Assembly: GCF_918797505.1 (NCBI RefSeq)
Contig: NC_092797.1
Location: 54,100,157-54,164,156, forward strand
DNA from: Bemisia tabaci
Lineage: Eukaryota > Arthropoda > Insecta > Hemiptera > Aleyrodidae
Reading direction: 5' to 3'
Length of the DNA: 64,000 nt
Positions 31,401 through 43,952 of this stretch are shown here, one piece after another. Position 1 is the first letter of the stretch. The number at the start of each line of letters is the position of its first letter. Under the pieces are notes generated by a model. The model saw only the letters and a program-made list of their open reading frames with translations, was not told the origin of the DNA and ran no database searches. The position numbers were made by a program, and so were the translations under genes.

Positions 31401-34400
31401 CGGAAGTGCCTTCAATTTTTAAATATGCAACACGCACAAACATGGGACACGAATAGTTGCATCAAGGCGCTACAATCAACTCAGTCTAGTCTGTGTCAAA
31501 TGGAAACGCCTCCAATTTTTGAATATGTAATCCGCACATTCAAGATACTAAAAATACGAGCAATAAAATATCTTTAATTTTTAATAAACACCTTTGAAGA
31601 ATTAAAAAAAAAATAGGTTGTAAAATTCATTTACTTAACCTGTGAAGTGTTTACCACTGTACTGTTATACTTTTGAGTTTCGTTAAAAGGCTCGAGAAAT
31701 ATTCTTCAGAAATCGGTCAGAGGGGGACATTCGCGGATTGGCGTATGAATTGCATTTAAAATTGACGACCGGCCTGGCTGCTCACTACTGCCCGGTTTAC
31801 AGAATGGACAAGAACATCGGCCAGTTCGCTGACTGGGAAACGTAGGTGAACTGTCCACAGACGGGACAAAGAATTTGCCCAGTCTTCGGACCGGGTAATT
31901 TCACCATTGGGGTGTAGGTACCATAATCACAAAATTTAAGAGCAGACGGTTGATTAATTTCTTGTGAACAGTGATCTTGAAGCCCCCCCCCCCCCCCCCC
32001 CGGGTACGTGTGGACTCAAAATCGCGAAAAATCAAAATCTTGGCTGATCCTAATTTCGAGATATCGCAATTGAACTTTTCATTGTAAATGCAAGCTTTCC
32101 ACTGATTTTGATCAGCTTCTTTATTTATTTGTCCATTGAATCGGTGTTGATCGGTTCACGTTTTCATTTTTCGTTCGATCATATTGATCAAATGCAGTCC
32201 CGGTCCCTCTCGTTACATGCAGACTACCTATCATACTCTTTTTTTCTAATTGAACAATTCGCCTTCTGCTACGTCTGTGGCAATTGTTGTTACGAGTATG
32301 TTGTGTGTGCTGATTTTGGCCCATTACATACTTGACTCTCTGAAGGCGTCTTATGTGCGAAAGCAAATCGCCTTCAACTGCGCCTGCAGCAATTGTTGTT
32401 ACGAGTATGTTGTGCGTGCTGATTTTAGCCCATTACATACTCGACTCTCTGAAGGCGTTTTATGTGCACACGTAGCGCAATCTGTCGGAGAACGAACGAA
32501 GCAGGGATTGAGCGATTCATTCGATCTCATTTCTGTTCATCTCCAACAGGACCGTCAATCCCCCATAAAAAGACCATGAAGTACAACTCTCTTTTGGTAA
32601 CAATATTAATTAATAAGCTAAAATGTTTTACAACGTGTATTATTTTACGGTTGTTTTCAATTCACCTTTAGCTGCATGCATCCGCAGAAATTGTTGTCAT
32701 GAATATGTTGAGCGTGTTGATCTCAACTCATTACATACTTGACTCTTTGAATGCGTTTAATTTGCGAAAGTTGAGCACCCTGTTAGAGATGAACAGAAGT
32801 GAGATCGAATGAATCGCTCAACCCCTACTTCGTTCGTTCTCCGACAGATTGCGCTAGGTGTGCACATAAAACGCCTTCAGAGAGTCGAGTATGTAATGGG
32901 CTAAAATCAGCACGCACAACATACTCGTAACAACAATTGCCGCAGGCGCAGCTGAAGGCGATTTGCTTTCGCACATAAAACGCCTTCAGAGAGTCAAGTA
33001 TGTAATGGGCCAAAATCAGCACGCACAACATATTCGTAACAACAATTGCCACAGACGTAGCAGAAGGCGAATTGTACAGTTAGAAAAAAAGAGTATGATA
33101 GGTAGTCTGCATGTAACAAGAGGGACTGCATTTGATCGACATGGTCGAACGAAAAATGAAAACTTGAACCGATCAAGACCGATTCAATGGACAAATAAAT
33201 AAAGAAGCCGATCAAAATCAGTAAAAAACTTGCATTTACTATGAAAATTTCAATTGCGATATCTCGAAATTAGGATCAGCCAAGATTTTGATTTTTCGCG
33301 ATTTTGAGTGCGCACGTACTATGACTCACCCCCTGCAGACCGTTTTGGGTTCCTTTTTGTAGCATTGTTTTTGCGGCTTCAAGACCACTGTGTACCTACA
33401 AGGAAAGAATCAACTGTCTAATTTTAACTTTTGCGACTGTGGTACCTACACCCCAAAAATTTCAGCAGAGACTCTGATTGTTCGAGATTTTGAGTACACA
33501 TGCACCATAGACCCACCCCTGCAAACCGTTTTTGAGTACAGTTTCATCGCATTTTTTTTGCTTTAAGACCACTGTGGTTAAAGAGGAGGTAGGGAAACAT
33601 TCCTCAAATCGACGCTCCACTAACTCCCCTACCAAAGTACAAAACCTCGTATCTCTGTTTGCGACGTTGCAGACTTCCTTGCTGTCAAACTTCATTTTTT
33701 CTTTGGAAAACTAGTCTACGCGATCTCTTGAAAACTTCTTCGAGTGTTCTATCCCATCGGCAGAATGTTTTCCATAAAATTCAAACTATGAAGTTGGCAT
33801 TTTGATTTTCGAAGAGATAAAATAGGAACGAATATTTTGAAATACTGGAATGGAGATATGTGGTTATGCACGTCGGCCATCGGTTTATTTTCCCCTGTTG
33901 ATGAGTGCAACGGTTTTTTGTCCAGATCCAGGAAACAACAGGTATGCGCCACCGTCGATGCGGGCCGGGTACTTGGACGGTCCGCTGTACGTGATCTCAG
34001 AGCAGCGCTTGCGGGAAATCCGATCAGAATTTTTGTACTGGTTCTACGACCGTGGCGGTGACGACGGCTACGGCGACTACCAGAAGGACATCCACGCATC
34101 GTCGCCCCAAATCCACAAGAACTTCAACTTCCAACTTCCCTTCTTCGGTTTTCGATTCAATTACACTAGGGTAAGTCCCATGTTACTTCCGGCCTTCAGC
34201 CTTAGCTTAATCGACGTGTTTTACATACACGAATTACCAACCGGGGCCCTTTCTGACTTATATTTGGGCTACATTTTGCAATAGGTCAGTTGCGCTGGTC
34301 ACAGAATCGTGTTTTCATGCTTGATCCTTGTGGATTAGTTAAAAGTAATAAGATCTGTCCAAACGGCAACTTCCTACGTTCAATATTGGCCGAGATATTG

Positions 34401-37400
34401 CGCTTTGAAAAATTCGGTTTACGACGTCATCCACCGCTGTAGTGTCATCTTTCGTTTCTTCCATCGTACCTTCATCCAAAAACGTTGAGAAACTAGTGCA
34501 AATGTATATCGACGGTGTAAGTTGGCAATCACATAATTCGGTCGCAGACTTCCTGTCATATTTTATTTTTTAAACGGAAAACTACTCAACGGCAATTATT
34601 TAAAACTGCCATAATTTTTCTTCTCTGTGCGAAGAAAATTCTGCATACCTAATCTTCAAGGAATGATGTCAATTTCTTCTCCTTTAAAGGAAAAACGTAG
34701 AGGTGGAGATTTTCAGACATCGCAAACGAGATATGTGATTGCGGACTTACGCCGTCGATATCTCTCTGATTGATGCTTCCAATGTGTAAGAAACCAATGG
34801 TGCGTCACTTCCGCGGTGGATGACGTCATAAACCGCATTCTTCAAAGCGCTTTACCTCTATTCAAATTGAACGTAGAAAATTGCTGTTTGGTTTGATCGA
34901 ATTATTTTCAGCAAATCTACAAGAATCAAGCATCAAAATACTATTGTGACCAGTGGAGCTGACACATTCGGAACTTCAATTTTTGGCTCACCCGTAAAAA
35001 CACTTGTGTGTGTAGGGGATCTAATGGTACACATCGATGGCCAAAGTGCGAAATCACGTATATCCATTGCGACGTTTCAAAATTTGCACTCCCATTAAAT
35101 TTTCTTGAAGAGAAAAAAGCCAACTTTTATACACAATACATACTGTCAACAGAGAAGAAAAGTCAAGGAAAACTTTAAGAAATTATACGTTGACTAGTTT
35201 TCCAAAGAGAAAATGAAGTATGACAAGAAGTTTGCAACGTCGCGAGCAGAGATACGTGGTTTCGCACTTTGGCCATCGACATAACGCAGAAAGAATAGTA
35301 ACGGCTAGTTAAGATCAAAACTGCTCCTAACTCGTTGTTTTTTACTGAGTAACTCGGTTACTCTCTGTTTAATCCAGCCGTAGAATTCTCCGTTCATAGC
35401 GCAATGAATTTCGTGGTTGTCCGACCTATGAAAGCGTCATTAACTTTTCTCTTTCCTTTCTGAAAATCGACAGTTATCGATGCACGGATATCTGGAGTTC
35501 AGCGATCCGCCTGAGCACTTCACATACCCTCTCTCGTTTCCGAACAAGGACTGGCCCAAGAAAAATGACCCCTCTTTCATCGGAATATTCTACAGCAAAT
35601 GCCGGATCGGAGCTCTCAGAGCTTCCGACGTCGATCAGCGCGCACCAGGAGTCTATTTCAGGTACTTTCTCGTGCGTTCTTATGGGAAAATTGTGGGATT
35701 TAATTTTCTATTGATTTTAGTGAGTTAGGGGTATAGTTCATAAAATACGTATCGCTCGAAGGGTTGAGGTGAGTGTTACGTCATTTAGTTTTTAGGTATT
35801 TGCGGATAAGGACCTACGTCACAAAATCATTACCAAGAGGAGGAGGGCGGAAATCTGAAATTTAGCTTTACGTATTTTATGAACGGCCCCATAAAATGTT
35901 GATGGAATTGTATACAATGGAAGCTGTCTACAAAAATTCCTACCACGCCCACGTGGAAAAAGAAGACATAGAACCCCTTACAATTCTAGAAACAATTATT
36001 CATCTAAACATCCGTGAAAAAGTGAAGTATTCTAATAAACGCCTCACGTCGAAATCTCAAATTCCCGTGAAGCAAAGGTCGAAATATAGTGCGATTACAT
36101 AGTAAAATTGGACAGCAGTTTGCAATTTGGAATTATAAATTCTGGTTTTTCTGGAAAAGCACTCATGTGCATAGGGAAACTAATGGCACATACGTTGTTT
36201 TTAAACCGGGCTAGAATCTATAGGTCCAAATTGCAAAATGTAGTCCAATTATTGTTCTTGCGTCAGAGCGTTGTGTACGTTGCCTATCCTCAAATTGAAG
36301 GGGCTCTTATTTTTGAAGTTTTTTGCGGCAAAATTGGAATAAGCTATAATTTTTCTTAGTAATGCAGATGTCCCATATTTCTAATACAGGGAACTCATCA
36401 TGTTAATTGTTTAAAATAGGCATTTATTGACCAAGTGATCCCTGGTAAAAATTGGCAGTAGAATGCGTGTTCCAAAATACTATAGACCTAAAGCCGGCTG
36501 TAAGATTTCCAATAGCTTCTGTAGCCGGCTGTACAATTTCTTATAGCCTTTTATAGCCGATGGCGATTAAGCAACAGCCAGACGATAAAGTTTATACTAA
36601 ACGCTACTAAATACGGATACTAGGACTTAGTGAGTTTTTGGACCACTGCTCTCTTTTTGGGCCGTAGTATCTTGATTTATTTTGCGAGGAAAGCTCCGTA
36701 CATTTGATGGATGCCTGCCATTCCTAATATATTAGAGCGCCTTCAGTTTCATATGATACTGTGCAATACCTCTGGTGTGAAATAGTTGCTTCAAGCGCCG
36801 TGGCACGTTGCGGTGCGGCAGGCGGGCAGCCAGCGCAAAACGCGCATTGCGCATTGGCGCCTACAAACCTAACAGGGATACTTCACGCGTTGCGCAATGC
36901 GTGAAGTATCCCTGTTAGGTTTGTAGGCGCCAGTGCGTCGCCACTCCGCTTTGTGTAAGGCTCTAATATTTAATCTCGCGGAGTCAACGCGTTTTTCAAC
37001 TCATGCTTTTGAAATGTTTGCACACTCTGTACGGACGATTCTCATTTTCATTGATGAAAAAAAAATATGTTTTGAAGGAAAATATAATGAGTGTTTTGTA
37101 AATATTAAGTTTGTTCCGTATATAACTTAATGATTTTCAAAGCACACGAATTTCTACGCAATTTCTTATAGCCTTTTATAGCCAATAAAGTGTAAAGCCC
37201 GGTGATAGGAACTATAGCCCGACTGTATACTTTTTTATAGCTCCGTATAGCCCGGCTATATGATTTGCTCCGCTTTCTACAGCCCAGCTATATGATTTTC
37301 AATAGCCTTCTTTAGTCGGCTATAAGAGCTCCTATGGTATTTTGAAACGCAGCTCCTATCGCCAATTTTTACCAGGAATGTGCAATATTAAAATTTACGA

Positions 37401-40400
37401 TCGTTAAAATGAAATTTTATTGCATTGCATTGTAACTTTTTTTCAAAATTTTTGTTATACTAGTCATGTAACTTGTGCGCAATTCGCGGTGATGCAATCA
37501 CTTAAACTTAATACTCAGTAAAGTTAAATAATCTTCTTGTAACAATTTCCATGCTGTGAATCTAAAACAACTTAAATTCAGAGTCCACGATCTCCCTAAA
37601 AATTCTGTAAAATTACTGTAGTCAATTTAAGACATTTCTGCTTTATTTTCAGGCTGGAGAGAGATTTGCAGTCTCGGACGGACATTTTTGGAGTAGAAAT
37701 GCGAGAGCGCTTAATGTGGGACATTCGCGAAGGGGTCGTAGGGGCTGAAACTTTCATCCCCAAACACTCTGTAATCGTCACCTGGAAGAACATGTCTTTC
37801 GCCGGAGGCATAGATAACTCCTTGTACAAGGTAAACATTTTTATCTTCCCCTTTTGAAAAAACGATGTTCACAGAAAAAAAGAAAAATATAAAGATAAAT
37901 AATTTTTGTTCAAGAGACACACCAAAACTTTTGGCCAAAATTTTCTATCTAAGAACCGGCCTTCGGGTCAGATTAGATGTTGTATTACGCAGCATTATGA
38001 ACTTAACATACATGACATACGCACTCTTTTTGTCAGTGATGCCATAACTCGTATTTATACTGAATATTTCCGTCATCTTTCGTCTCTGCCAGTCATTGGC
38101 GGATCCAGCGAATTGGCAACATTGTATTTGCTCCATTTAAACCTATGGAAATGTATCGATTCTTGGAGGGGCCAGAAGCTCCGACAAAAATCGATCTTTT
38201 AGCATGGCTTTAAATGGAGAAAATCCGGTGTTGCCAAATTGCTGGATCCGCCTTCGCTTCGAGTCGACAAAATCAAAGTAGAGCTCTCAAAGTGGCATTA
38301 CGCGAGGTCACGTGACCACAGGTGCTCTCCTCCGATTCTCGCAATCACCACGCAATCTTCTCGTCCGATGCTTTCAGCAGAAAATTAAGGCAATTCGTCA
38401 AGCTTCCTGACGTGGTCGAACTGGCATGCAATATTATCGCATCGATTAGGTAAATAATCTCGGCAGATTTTGAATTTTTAGCCGAAAAAAGAACCATAGC
38501 CCCTGCGCATGATCCTACAGAATCGTTCTAAACTATCAATTGGCTTGGAAAAAAAAACCTCGCATTCGATACAGAAATCGATAATTGTATCGAATGCGAG
38601 GTTTTTCTCCTAACAGGATTCTGCTTTCATGCACTTCTCTACATTTTGCCAATTTTTTGGTTTAGAATGATTATTTAGACTTATCTATTGTCCATAACAA
38701 AAACGTCGTAACTCAACTGAAAATTTGTTCCTTTTTTTGAGCACGTACTGCTCTCTCACAAGAAAATTCAATTGCCAGAAAGGCTTCATTTTTTCATTTC
38801 TAGTTCCTAATGGTGCGGCGGAGTTGGATTCAAAAAATGAAGGATGAATATTTGTTACGCTTTCTGTAAAACAGCATTTTGTCAGAACTAATTGAAAAAG
38901 TCTTGAATGGAGAGGACGGCATCTTTACTTTGGCCGGCAGTTATGCGAATCACCTTAAATAAAAAACAGAATGTTTAGTGACCCATTCTCTTGATGTCCT
39001 CTTGCGCCCATAGGGCTCACAGTAATTGGCGTATCCAGAAAATTGGCAACATTGTAGCTCTCCATTTAAACCTATGGAAATATATCGATTATTGGAGAGG
39101 CAAGGTGCTCCGACAAGAATCGATCGTTCAACGAGATTTAAATGAAGGGAGCCCGTTTTGCCAAATTGTTGAATCCGCTTCTGTTTATAATGTGATTTTC
39201 CGTTTTTTGGAACCTAGACGAACACGTTTCAACTGGTGCTGGCGACGGATGAGGTGTTCACGTACGCTATTTTCAACTACGCGGATTTGCAGTGGACGAG
39301 TCACACGGAAGCGGGAGGTGACACTTCCGGCGGCGAAGGAGGAACCCCCGCCTTTGTGAGTCACTCACTATCGAGTACCTAGATTACACTTTACTACGGC
39401 CTCTCATTCCGATGCTTACCAAACACATACCAATGAGTCATTTCCTCGTTCCTCTGTCGTAACGGCGTACCTCAATCTCCGAGTGAACCCCGTTTTACGT
39501 ATGCATGCATGCTTCCTGGGGGTCAAGTGGAAATCAAGATACGCCCTTTCGTCAGAGGAGCGACGATTTGTGTAGGGGGTCATTCATAAATGGACGTATT
39601 TCTGCCAAACGGATGTTAATGATCAGCCTGTATATGCCATTAGGTTGGTTAAATATTTCTAGTTAGTGAAAAGAGACCAGCAGGGGATGATCAATGGGCC
39701 TGTTGCAAACTTTTGCTAGAGCAAAAGTAAGGGTTATTTCTAAAAGAAAATGGCTCTAAAATCACAATGAGCGCATCAACAAAGTCTGAAATGCATTCCT
39801 AACTTCACAATCTGCGTCAGAAATTCACGCTTTTTTGAGCATCCCGCTTCAAAAACGATACCGCGGCACAGGTGAACATTTCGTCAGAGGAGTCGTTCCA
39901 TTCAACCCTTGCGTACTTCAATGTTTTGCAATACTCAGCATAACCGACGCTATCAAGACGGATCTTTATCAACGCGGGTAAAACGTGAATGTAAACACGC
40001 CAGGTTGTTAACAAATGGTTAGAATTTCGTCTCGGCACATGAGTTTTGGCCAGTTTGGGCGAATTGGCGTCGGCTATGTTGAATATTGTGCAGTATCCTA
40101 CTGCACAGAGGTTTGAAGGGACGATTTCTCTAACGAAATGCTCACCTGTACCGTAATATTGCTTTTGAAGCGAGAAGCTCAAAAAAGCGTGAATTTCTTA
40201 CGCAGATTGTGAAGTTAGGATTGCATTTCAGACTTTGTTGATGCGCTCATTGTGATTTTTGAGCCATTTTCTTAAAGAAACAACCCTTAATTTTGCTCCA
40301 GCAAAAGTTTGCAACAGGCCCATTGAACTAAAACAACTTACCGAGCGTGACGGAAGTGATTATGCCTAAGCGCACAATTGAAGGTGAAATGGATGGCGGA

Positions 40401-40757
40401 TGGAGATAAAGTCCATCAGCACTGAGATCTTGGACTAAATGAGGCATTTTTGTGTGCGGACGGAGAAAAACTCGGTGATTTCAAAACATCTCTGAACATA
40501 ATCTCAATTAAGGGCGGATACCCATTACTTTTGGATATATTAAAGAGAGTTTTCTAAATATGTTTGAAAGGAAAATGGAGAAGCCTCCATTGATATTGAT
40601 ATTGAAATTGAAAAAATATTATTTAAATTAAGAAGTAAAAATTTTCAGTGTCTCAAAAATATTTCCCGTGGAGAGATTTCAGTCTCCAGGTTGAAACATG
40701 CTTCCCAACCAATTTTTGCGGCGTGGTTTGCGATTGCTCGGAATAATTACTTCTCTG

Positions 40758-40799
<42 letters not shown>

Positions 40800-43700
40800 C
40801 GGCAGTGGAAGCCGTACTTACGGGCTATACATAGACAAACCGTCCGCGTTCTGGTCTCAATGGCTGAGAGTTCCGGGCGTAACACCCGGAGAAATCGAAA
40901 ATACAGATTCACCACCTGGAACTTTTGGCCTCTGAGCCCGGAACGGAGGGTATGTCTATATGGCCCGTAACTTTTTTCAGTGATAGTCAGGTTTTATCTG
41001 CGGAATCGCCAATTATTATTAATCCTCAAACTTAATTGTCGTTATTGTTTCCGGTCGTTCTGAAGGTGTCGATTGTTTCAGGTGGGTTTCAACGCTGGAA
41101 ACGGGACTCGCAGTTATGATTACTATCCGTATTCCCAGAGGTCGACCATTCGAGATCTCACTGGCCGTGGCTGGGCCAACGGGTTTCCCGGACGGCATAT
41201 TTTCCGAATTGACGAAAACATCATGCTTGGAACTTGCAATAAAGATGCCGGTAAGATTATAATTAATGTCGCTACGGACATTTCACGAAATCAGTGGGCT
41301 CATTCTGCGATCTGATCATTGAAATTTATAGACAAAGTGATAGACATAGGGGACGGAGTAAAATGGACCGATATTGGTGGAAGCACAAGACGACGCGACG
41401 TTAGGGTGGTCCAAGTTAACATGGGGAAATTTTTTTTTGGCCCAATGAACCGCGACTCAACCTAAATTTGTTCCTTACCATCCAAATATGATACCTGCCA
41501 AATATTTTCGTTCTCCGACAATATTAACACGTGCCGACTTGAGGCTGAAAATCTCCCAAAAAATTACATTGATTTAAATGGGGCGAAAATCGGCCGATCC
41601 GCGGTATTTCGTTTTTCGGCTGTAAAATGCGCCAAAATGCAAATAACTTGCTCTTAACCTACGAAGATACCTAGAGGCCTATTGTGATTGAGAAAATCAC
41701 ACATTCGACTCATTGGGAGGGGGGGGGGGAGGGGGTCACAGCGGAGCGGATTCCTAGGCCCCGCGGCCCTGCGCGCTGCGCGAGGCTCCATGCGCCAAAC
41801 TGATAGAAGAGGAACGCGCTCGCATTTTCGGTCTCCCTGCTCCCTGATACGCATTGCCGTACTGCAAATTAAATGATGTTATTTCTAGAGTTTGAAAAGC
41901 AAATCATCTGACCTGCTGATAAGCACAGAGGCAAAGTATTTTACAAAATGTTGCCGAGTACAGAAAGCTCTTCAGGGAGCTCAACAAAAAAAGGATGACT
42001 CAAGACTTCTGAATAGAACAGAAGGTAATATTCTTTTTACTGCCTGTTTTTTATTTTAAGAACTTTAATTACGAAAGTCTATTCCACAACTAATGTCTAC
42101 ATAATGTTTAATGTGTATATAATTTATTGTGTAACATTTGGCAATACAAAACAAATTTTTGTTCACGAGATAGAGTTGCTCCTTATCTAGGATATAGTCT
42201 CGTTATTATAGTTATGTCATCATCATTATTTTCAGTGTTCTTACTCGCTTTAAATTCACTTTAAAAGCATACTCATTCAGTTTTCAATTGATATTTTTTT
42301 TTAAATACGCACTGATACTTATCAGCGGGCATCAGAAATTTTCAAGCTAGAACATGTTTTAGCTACTTTACCGTTGTTGCAGTTTTTGATATTTTCGAAT
42401 ATTTTTTAGGTTCTCTCCAAAAAAAAATTTCTGAATGCTATATGTCAAGTGCTGAAACTTGAAATCCGTATTTTATAGGTGCGGTCGAACACAAGTAAGG
42501 TGCAACGCTGCTTTTTTATACCAACGTTACAAATTTTAATAATATTCGTCTTGTTTTGCTATTTCTTGCAATTTTCCTAAAAACAGTCTTACGGTGGCAG
42601 GTTTTAACATTATCAGAGAGTAAAATAAAACGTGGCCGGCGTCGTTTTTGGATCAAATGGAACTAATTTAGGGAGCGACGCGGTCCATTTCCCGAAGTTG
42701 CCCGGAGCGTATCACACTAGCGCATGATGCTTTACGCGGCGCCCCAGCAACTATGAATCGGCTCCACTGTCACCCCCTCCCCCCCTCCAATGGGTCGAAT
42801 GTGTGATTTTCTCATTCACAATAGGCCTCTAGGTATCATCGTAAGTTAAGAGCAAGTTATTTGCATTTTGGCGCATTTTACAGCCGAAAAACGAAATACC
42901 GCGGATCGGCCGATTTTCGCCCCATTTAAATCAATGTAATTTTTTGGGAGATTTTCAGCCTCAAGTCGGCACGTGTTAATATTATCGGAGAACGAAAATA
43001 TTTGGCAGGTATCATATTTGGATGGTAAGGAACAAATTTAGGTTGAGTCGCGGTTCATTTTCCGAAGTTGCCCAGTTTGGACCACCCTAACGCGACGTCT
43101 TGCGAAAAACAAGAGAGGAGTAATAGACTGATATCTAGTCCATCATTTCCCTCTTTGTCTACAGCAGTCATTCGTTTCAACCAAAAGGATCGCTCCATAT
43201 TTTCCCTTTGACTTCCTTTGTCTACCGCTTTGTCTATCAATTTCCATTTTAGTCGAGGGCAACATTTGCTTCCGTTGCCTGGGTAGACTAAAGTTTATTT
43301 TGGTGCACTCGTGAGTGAGAGCTTAGAGTGTATATTCTGTCTCTAACTCGAAATGTAAACACTAACTTTTAATCGAATCTATTGAATCTGAATTTTTTAA
43401 CAAAATAAATAAGTTTTGCTTGAAATTTCGAGTAGGAAACCTATTTTGGAGTTCTTGGATCTTATCTTCTATCTAAGAGTCAACTGTCCGGATTTCTTTA
43501 ACTTGCATTAATGCCAGTGAAGACATTTCAGTGTGACGATTTTATTTAAAACAAATACTGACCCTATGAAGTCTAAAGTTTTCCAAGTATTTCAAGTTTT
43601 TGCGCGAAGATTTTTTCAGTGAACTGACCGTAATGAGTTTTACGACTATTCATTGCAGCTGGAGCAACTCTGCCGCTTGTTTTTGCCCCTGAAAGTGGAA

Positions 43701-43908
43701 ACATGCTTGGTGGAACGGTAGTCAATATAACGGGACCATGTTTCACCCCCAACATGAAAATTAGATGCAAGTAAGTATATTCTCGGTCTTTTTTAATATA
43801 TGGGCCTAGAAGAAATGATTAACATCCTTTAAAAAAATATAAACTGAATCCAGGGCATCCATTAGATGTTGCATCAGGTCAAAATATAAACACTGAATGT
43901 ATTTGCGA

Positions 43909-43952
<44 letters not shown>

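Noticed and set aside
32108..33215. Set of 70-110-residue frames repeated on both strands
   Set aside because: They are translations of the inverted and tandem repeats of the foldback element; the mirrored peptides are a symmetry artefact and match no transposase.
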